From the NCBI GenBank assembly GCA_029550925.1, contig JAKPGL010000130.1, forward strand, positions 40,821 through 104,820: 64,000 nucleotides of DNA, written 5' to 3'. Numbering within the stretch: position 1 is the first letter of the stretch; every line of letters starts with the position of its first letter. Made by a program: the position numbers and the translations under genes. The notes beneath the pieces are model-generated. The model saw nothing but the letters and a program-made list of their open reading frames with translations. It was not told the DNA's origin and did not search any database. This DNA comes from Planctomycetota bacterium (lineage in GTDB: Bacteria; Planctomycetota; Planctomycetia; Pirellulales; Thermoguttaceae). This document shows, in pieces, positions 59,144 through 64,000 of this stretch.

Positions 59144-60727
59144 ATGCGAACTGTTTTGGCTCTGTTAACAGGTTTTGGCGTCTTTTCTACTCTGGCGGCG
59201 GCAGAACCGGAGAGGAACCAGTCGGCCTTTTCCAGGCCGAATATCCTGTTTATCTTCTCCGACGATCATGCCTGGCAGGCCATTAGTTGCTATGGAGAAA
59301 AGCGTCGGTTGATCCAGACGCCCCACATCGACCGCCTGGCCGCCGAGGGGATGAAGTTCACCCGGTGCCTTGTGCCCAACTCCATTTGCGGCCCAAGCCG
59401 GGCTACCGTGCTCACCGGTAAATATTCCCACCTGAACGCAGTGTATCGGAACGATCCACGGCGTCCGTTCGACGGCTCGCAGACCACCTTTCCGAAACTC
59501 TTGCAACAGGCAGGCTACCAGACGGCCCTAGTGGGCAAATGGCATCTGGAAAGCGATCCGACCGGATTCGACTATTGGGAGATCCTGCCGGGCCAGGGCG
59601 TCTATTATAATCCGCCGATGATTCGCAACGGCCAGCGGGTCCAACACCAGGGTTATGTAACCGATATAATCACGGATTTGAGTATCGAGTGGCTCAAAAA
59701 GCGGGATCGGTCTAGGCCGTTTCTTTTGCTCTGCCAGCACAAAGCCCCGCACCGACGGTGGGAGCCGGCCCTTCGGCATCTGGGCTGGGACAACGACCGG
59801 GTCTATCCGGAACCGGATACCCTTTTCGACGAGTATGGCAATGGCCGGGGACTAGCATGGCGGGATCAGGATATGAGCCTGGAGAAGACATTTGACGTCC
59901 AGGATGCCAAGCTCGTTCCGCCCTCGGACCTCAACCCAGAGCAACGTAAACTCTGGGACGCCTATTATGAACCGCGCAATCAGAAGTTCCGAGAGGCCAA
60001 CCTGCAAGGCAAAGACCTGATCCGCTGGCGCTACCAGCGGTATATGCATGATTATCTTGGCTGCATCAAAGGGATCGACGAAAGCGTCGGCCGGCTGCTT
60101 CGGTTTTTGGACGAAGAGGGACTGGCTGAAAATACGGTAGTCGTTTATTCGAGCGATCAGGGGTTTTTCCTTGGGGAGCACGGCTGGTTTGACAAGCGAT
60201 GGATTTTGGAGCCGTCGCTGCGCACACCTCTTCTGGTTCGTTGGCCGGGGGTGGTCAGGCCAGGCAGTGAGTGCTCGAAGATTGTGTCGGTGTTGGATTT
60301 TGCCCAGACGTTTCTGGATATTGCGGGGGCGCCGCAGCCGGCTGACATGCAGGGGCGGAGTTTGGCGCCGCTTTTGCGGGGCCAAGAGCCGCCGGATTGG
60401 CGAACCAGTTTCTACTACCATTACTACGAATATCCCCAGCCGCACCGGGTCCGGCCGCATTATGGCGTAGTGACGGATAGATATAAATTAGTTCATTACT
60501 ATCGGCCCGACCTGGATGAGTGGGAACTTTACGACCTAAAGGTCGATCCGGAGGAGACGAAAAACTTTATCAACGACCCGGCCTATGCGAAGGTGGTCGA
60601 AGAGCTGCGGGCAGAACTCCGGCGTCTGCAACAACAGTATAACGTACCGCCGCTTCGAGAAATACCGCCTTACGCCTATGATATGCCGCCTGCCTTCAAA
60701 CGAAAAAAGCCTGAGCCGCGCCGGTGA
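59144..60727 (+). CDS. Secreted sulfatase (arylsulfatase A family)
   Basis: RPNILFIFSDDHAWQAISCYG; sulfatase signature NSICGPSRATVLTGKYSH; VGKWHL. Confidence 0.95.
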   Translation: MRTVLALLTGFGVFSTLAAAEPERNQSAFSRPNILFIFSDDHAWQAISCYGEKRRLIQTPHIDRLAAEGMKFTRCLVPNSICGPSRATVLTGKYSHLNAVYRNDPRRPFDGSQTTFPKLLQQAGYQTALVGKWHLESDPTGFDYWEILPGQGVYYNPPMIRNGQRVQHQGYVTDIITDLSIEWLKKRDRSRPFLLLCQHKAPHRRWEPALRHLGWDNDRVYPEPDTLFDEYGNGRGLAWRDQDMSLEKTFDVQDAKLVPPSDLNPEQRKLWDAYYEPRNQKFREANLQGKDLIRWRYQRYMHDYLGCIKGIDESVGRLLRFLDEEGLAENTVVVYSSDQGFFLGEHGWFDKRWILEPSLRTPLLVRWPGVVRPGSECSKIVSVLDFAQTFLDIAGAPQPADMQGRSLAPLLRGQEPPDWRTSFYYHYYEYPQPHRVRPHYGVVTDRYKLVHYYRPDLDEWELYDLKVDPEETKNFINDPAYAKVVEELRAELRRLQQQYNVPPLREIPPYAYDMPPAFKRKKPEPRR

Positions 60728-60865
60728 GAAAACAGAACTCTCGTTTTCCCGTCGGAGACCCATCGCCCGCACCGTCTTTCCGCCCAAGCAGATTATCCGA
60801 CGGCGAGGCGTCTGCGAAATGCGGCCGACGGTTTTCGCCCATCCAGCGGACGACAGGACCGGGGT

Positions 60866-61522
60866 TTACTGGCTGGGCAGTTCTTGGATGAAGATGTTTT
60901 TGAACTCGATCGGGTTGCCGTGGCGCTGGAGGGCGATCTCGCCTTCGGGCGGTACCCCTGGCAATTGGGCGTCTTTGATGACCACTTCGCCGTTTAGCTC
61001 CACGGTGAGCCGATCGCCCCGCATAGTGATCTTGAAGGTGTTCCACTGGCCGACAGGCCGGTCAGCTCGTTTGAGCGGCGTGCATGCCTTTTGGACTTCC
61101 TCGGGCATGGACTTGTCGGTTCGATAGCCCCAGACTTCGCCGGAACCCAACGGATTGCACCAGATGTTTACTTGGCTTTTGGATTGCCCCCGCAAATAGA
61201 CGCCGCTATCGCCCGGCTTGGGGAATCGCCAATCCAGCAGGAGAATGAAGTCTTTGTATTTTTTGGTGGTCCAGAGGTCGGGGCCTTGGCCGTCGAAGCG
61301 AATCACGCCGTCTTCGACCTTCCAATGCTCCTGCCATTTGGCCCGCTCCTCCGGTGTTTCTGTTCTGCCGCGGGCTGCTTGCCAGCCGGCCAAATCCTTC
61401 CCGTTAAACAGGGCGGTAAAGCCTTCCGGCGGCGTGTTGTCGGCCGCCATCCCAGTCCAACCTGCCATACCATACACCAGTCCCACCCCAACAACCACCA
61501 ACATCGCTCGTACGGCACGCAT
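60866..61522 (-). CDS. DUF1080 (3-keto-disaccharide hydrolase) domain protein
   Basis: Signal peptide; PEGFTALFNGKDLAGWQA...; FILLLDWRFPKPGDSGVYLRGQ; NTFKITMRGDRLTVELNGEVV. Confidence 0.92.
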   Translation of the reverse strand: MRAVRAMLVVVGVGLVYGMAGWTGMAADNTPPEGFTALFNGKDLAGWQAARGRTETPEERAKWQEHWKVEDGVIRFDGQGPDLWTTKKYKDFILLLDWRFPKPGDSGVYLRGQSKSQVNIWCNPLGSGEVWGYRTDKSMPEEVQKACTPLKRADRPVGQWNTFKITMRGDRLTVELNGEVVIKDAQLPGVPPEGEIALQRHGNPIEFKNIFIQELPSQ

Positions 61523-61580
61523 CGCACCATCCTCCTTTGAAAAAAGGCCAAGGAAAAACTTCTGAATCTGCGCCTTTAAC

Positions 61581-61719
61581 AAAATGACTGGAGTTTTGCA
61601 AAATGGGCTAGTTCAGGTGTTCGTACACGGAACAGGTCCCTCAAAAATCCTGTGATTTTTGAGGGTAGGTAGTGTACAAGTTGGTGGAAATCCCAAATTT
61701 GCAAAACTCCAGAAAATGA
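61581..61719. mobile_element. MITE-like element with 15-bp TIRs and 7-bp TSD
   Basis: TSD AAAATGA (61581-61587 and 61713-61719); TIR CTGGAGTTTTGCAAA (61588-61602) and TTTGCAAAACTCCAG (61698-61712); internal perfect hairpin CCCTCAAAAATC-CTGT-GATTTTTGAGGG (61638-61665). Confidence 0.85.
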
Positions 61720-61836
61720 CCTTTTCCGCAACCTACGCCGGGTAGGGGGACCCGTCTAGTCTTTGGGGTGGCTTCATTTTGTTAGAGGCTCGTTATTCTT
61801 CTCCACAAAGAGAAACTACTCGATTCGTGGATTTGT

Positions 61837-64000
61837 CTATCGCTCTTCCAACAAGGGCTGCCACTGTTGCCGAAGTCGCACCAGTTCGGCCTCCTGCTGG
61901 TCGCTGAAGTGGCCCATTCGGTGGGCGTAGGCGTCCATCCAGGTTTGCAGCCGTTCCACGGCGTCCGGGTCGGAGCGTAGTTCGGGGTGGTTGTCCAGAA
62001 TCCGGCGGAGCAATTTGCTCTGTCGGGCGGGCATCTGGCCGACGACCGATCGGGCGCGTTCAAACGCCAGTTTGTGTAAATCGCGGTCCGCGTAGTTCAG
62101 AAGATTTTCATAGGATTTGGCCGGGGTAAGGTCGAAGTGGACAGCCTTCGGCTCCGGGCTATCGGGCCGATGGCACCGGACGCAATACTTGTCCAGGACC
62201 GGCTGCACCAGCCGATCGTACCGCAGCGGCCAAGAACCTTCCGGTCCCGGCCGCAACCGGCTGGGCGGGCGCCGGGCCGCCATCGGCAGGCTGCCCGCAG
62301 GCGGCGCGGTATCCCGATGCTCATGGCATCCGATGCAACTGAGCGTTGTTCCCGGCTGAACATAAGTTAGTGTCCGCATCGTTTGCACAGCATACCCTTG
62401 GGCGTCTAAGGCCTGGAAAAACACCGGTACCCCGGCGGGCGCCTGAAAATAAGCCGATCCGTCCAGCTCCACCGGCACGGTACCTAATATGAATTTTCCA
62501 GGGTCTTGGTGGGTGATGCCCAAGTTCGGTTGGTTCATGTGGGGCTGTAGTTTAGGGATAACGGCCACCAGGCGCAATCGCCGGATCGACCCACGCTCCA
62601 CCCCCTCCATGCCGCGATACACATCCTGCAAGAGGAAATAGCCCACGTCGGGCTTTTTGGGCGGAGGCGTGTTCGCGGCGGCTGTTTGATCGGCGATCAC
62701 CGGCGGCCTAGGTCGAGCCTGAATCGGAATCGGGTCCCAACTGCCAATCGATGGGTCCCTATATAAAAGTTCCAAATTGCCGAACACATCCAGTAGATAA
62801 ATCCCCGTGGGATTGGGCGGATTGCGATCGTCGGTAACATACGTATGCGGCGGCAGACCTTTATCGCTCCAGACGACCAGGAAAAACTCCTCGCTCAGCG
62901 GCCAAGGATCGGCGTAATAATGCCGGGGCCACCCTTCGGTCTCCGGAAAGACCACTTCCGGCGTGATGCGGCGGATCGGACGGTCGCCTTCGGTTCCCAA
63001 ACTGCGATCCAAAAGCACCAGCGACCCGCCCACATTCGAGTGATGCGCCGAGGCGGTAAAAACGAACTTCGTCGAACCCGGAATCGGACGGGCCTCAAAC
63101 ACGCACTGCGGTCGATGCGTAAAATTGCCATAGACCAGTTGCGAATTCGTCCCGTCCGGATTGGTGCTCCAGAGGCTCAGGAAGTCGCCGTTAGGCCGGT
63201 CGATGTAATCCCACCGGGCGTATAAAATCCGGCCATCCCAAGCAACCGCTGGATACCACTCGAAGTTTTCAAACGCCGAAATGGGCCGGAGGTTGCCGCC
63301 GTCGGCGTCCATGACGTGCAACGTATAAACAGGCACCGGCCGAGCGTTGTCCCCGCCGCACCGAACGTAGCTATCCGGCCGGGCGGAAGCCTCGGAAAGC
63401 GGTTCCCATTTGCTGGCCGGTGTCTGCACCGCCTGCCCTTTGCGGGTCGAAAGCAGCACAATGCGACCGTCGGGCAGATACCGACCGTCAAAATGATCGT
63501 ATTTCCCCTTGGTCAACCGACGCACCCCGCCGCCGTCCAGACGCATCTCGTACAGATGGTAAAACGCATCCTCCGGCAAATTGTCCTTGTTGACCTTGTC
63601 GGGAATCGCATGGACATGGGGATAATACTTCGCATAGGCAAAAAGCACTTTCGTTCCGTCATAGGAGAGGTCAGGCCGAACGAAACTCCCGACCGGCCAA
63701 CCTTCGGTAATACAGCGGATCCGAGGCCCGCTGGCCGAAGTTTGATTCCCCGCTGCCTGAGGGTCCTTCGCCCCGGACTGGGCAGTTCCAGCGACGTCTG
63801 ACCGGGTCGGCTCCTGGCGGAATCCTTCCAAAATGTAAATCCCGCCGCCGCCCCGGGACCACCAGCCGTAGTATTGATCCGACATGTGCGGAAAGGACGG
63901 AGGAACACGTTGGACCAGTAGAATCTGATCGAAATTCAACAGCGGATTCGCCAAGGCCATTCGCCGGACCGCCCACCGGGCCTGGAAATAAATCCGCCTG
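61837..64000 (-). CDS. HzsA-related / c-type cytochrome-like protein (5' end beyond window)
   Basis: Frame stays open to the window edge (...RRIYFQARWAVRRMALANPLLNFDQILLVQR); CIGCHEHR and CVRCHRPD haem-type motifs. Confidence 0.75.
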   Translation of the reverse strand, partial: RRIYFQARWAVRRMALANPLLNFDQILLVQRVPPSFPHMSDQYYGWWSRGGGGIYILEGFRQEPTRSDVAGTAQSGAKDPQAAGNQTSASGPRIRCITEGWPVGSFVRPDLSYDGTKVLFAYAKYYPHVHAIPDKVNKDNLPEDAFYHLYEMRLDGGGVRRLTKGKYDHFDGRYLPDGRIVLLSTRKGQAVQTPASKWEPLSEASARPDSYVRCGGDNARPVPVYTLHVMDADGGNLRPISAFENFEWYPAVAWDGRILYARWDYIDRPNGDFLSLWSTNPDGTNSQLVYGNFTHRPQCVFEARPIPGSTKFVFTASAHHSNVGGSLVLLDRSLGTEGDRPIRRITPEVVFPETEGWPRHYYADPWPLSEEFFLVVWSDKGLPPHTYVTDDRNPPNPTGIYLLDVFGNLELLYRDPSIGSWDPIPIQARPRPPVIADQTAAANTPPPKKPDVGYFLLQDVYRGMEGVERGSIRRLRLVAVIPKLQPHMNQPNLGITHQDPGKFILGTVPVELDGSAYFQAPAGVPVFFQALDAQGYAVQTMRTLTYVQPGTTLSCIGCHEHRDTAPPAGSLPMAARRPPSRLRPGPEGSWPLRYDRLVQPVLDKYCVRCHRPDSPEPKAVHFDLTPAKSYENLLNYADRDLHKLAFERARSVVGQMPARQSKLLRRILDNHPELRSDPDAVERLQTWMDAYAHRMGHFSDQQEAELVRLRQQWQPLLEER

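Noticed and set aside
1-64000. Whole-genome TAG reassignment
   Set aside because: Several ordinary genes in the window end sensibly at TAG (e.g. 24373, 53740), so only local readthrough, pseudogenisation or error remain open.

Overview
Planctomycete-like, GC-rich chromosomal window. The taxon is inferred from a DUF1559/type IV pilin-like protein, PEP-CTERM, DUF1080, sulfatase, HzsA-like and LRR families. Recognisable genes include accA, truA, asd, a YifB/ComM Mg-chelatase, YceH, a CvpA-family gene, an LpxL/HtrB-like acyltransferase, a Tad-like secretion block (FHA-TadA, TadB, TadC, CpaB-like), Ser/Thr kinases including a kinase-caspase fusion, three LRR proteins, carbohydrate-active genes, and an AAA ATPase/DUF4276 pair. 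No rRNA, tRNA, CRISPR array or transposase was found. The observations most worth following up are: (1) two genes (an Lgt-like transferase and an S1C protease) whose conserved reading frame continues straight through an in-frame TAG; (2) a 4.6-kb three-gene cassette bounded by identical 108-bp direct repeats of an aldolase 3' end; (3) three extragenic arrays of short hairpins with swapped (compensated) stems around CTGTT(T)AG or GGAC/GTCC cores; (4) a complete MITE with 15-bp TIRs and a 7-bp TSD; (5) a dispersed GGGCAGGG family with G-quadruplex potential, two copies of which bracket an in-frame insertion in truA; (6) a three-ORF ATGA-coupled operon resembling a defence module; (7) a 49-aa basic zinc-ribbon miniprotein missing from the ORF track. 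All calls come from reading the sequence; no database search was run.
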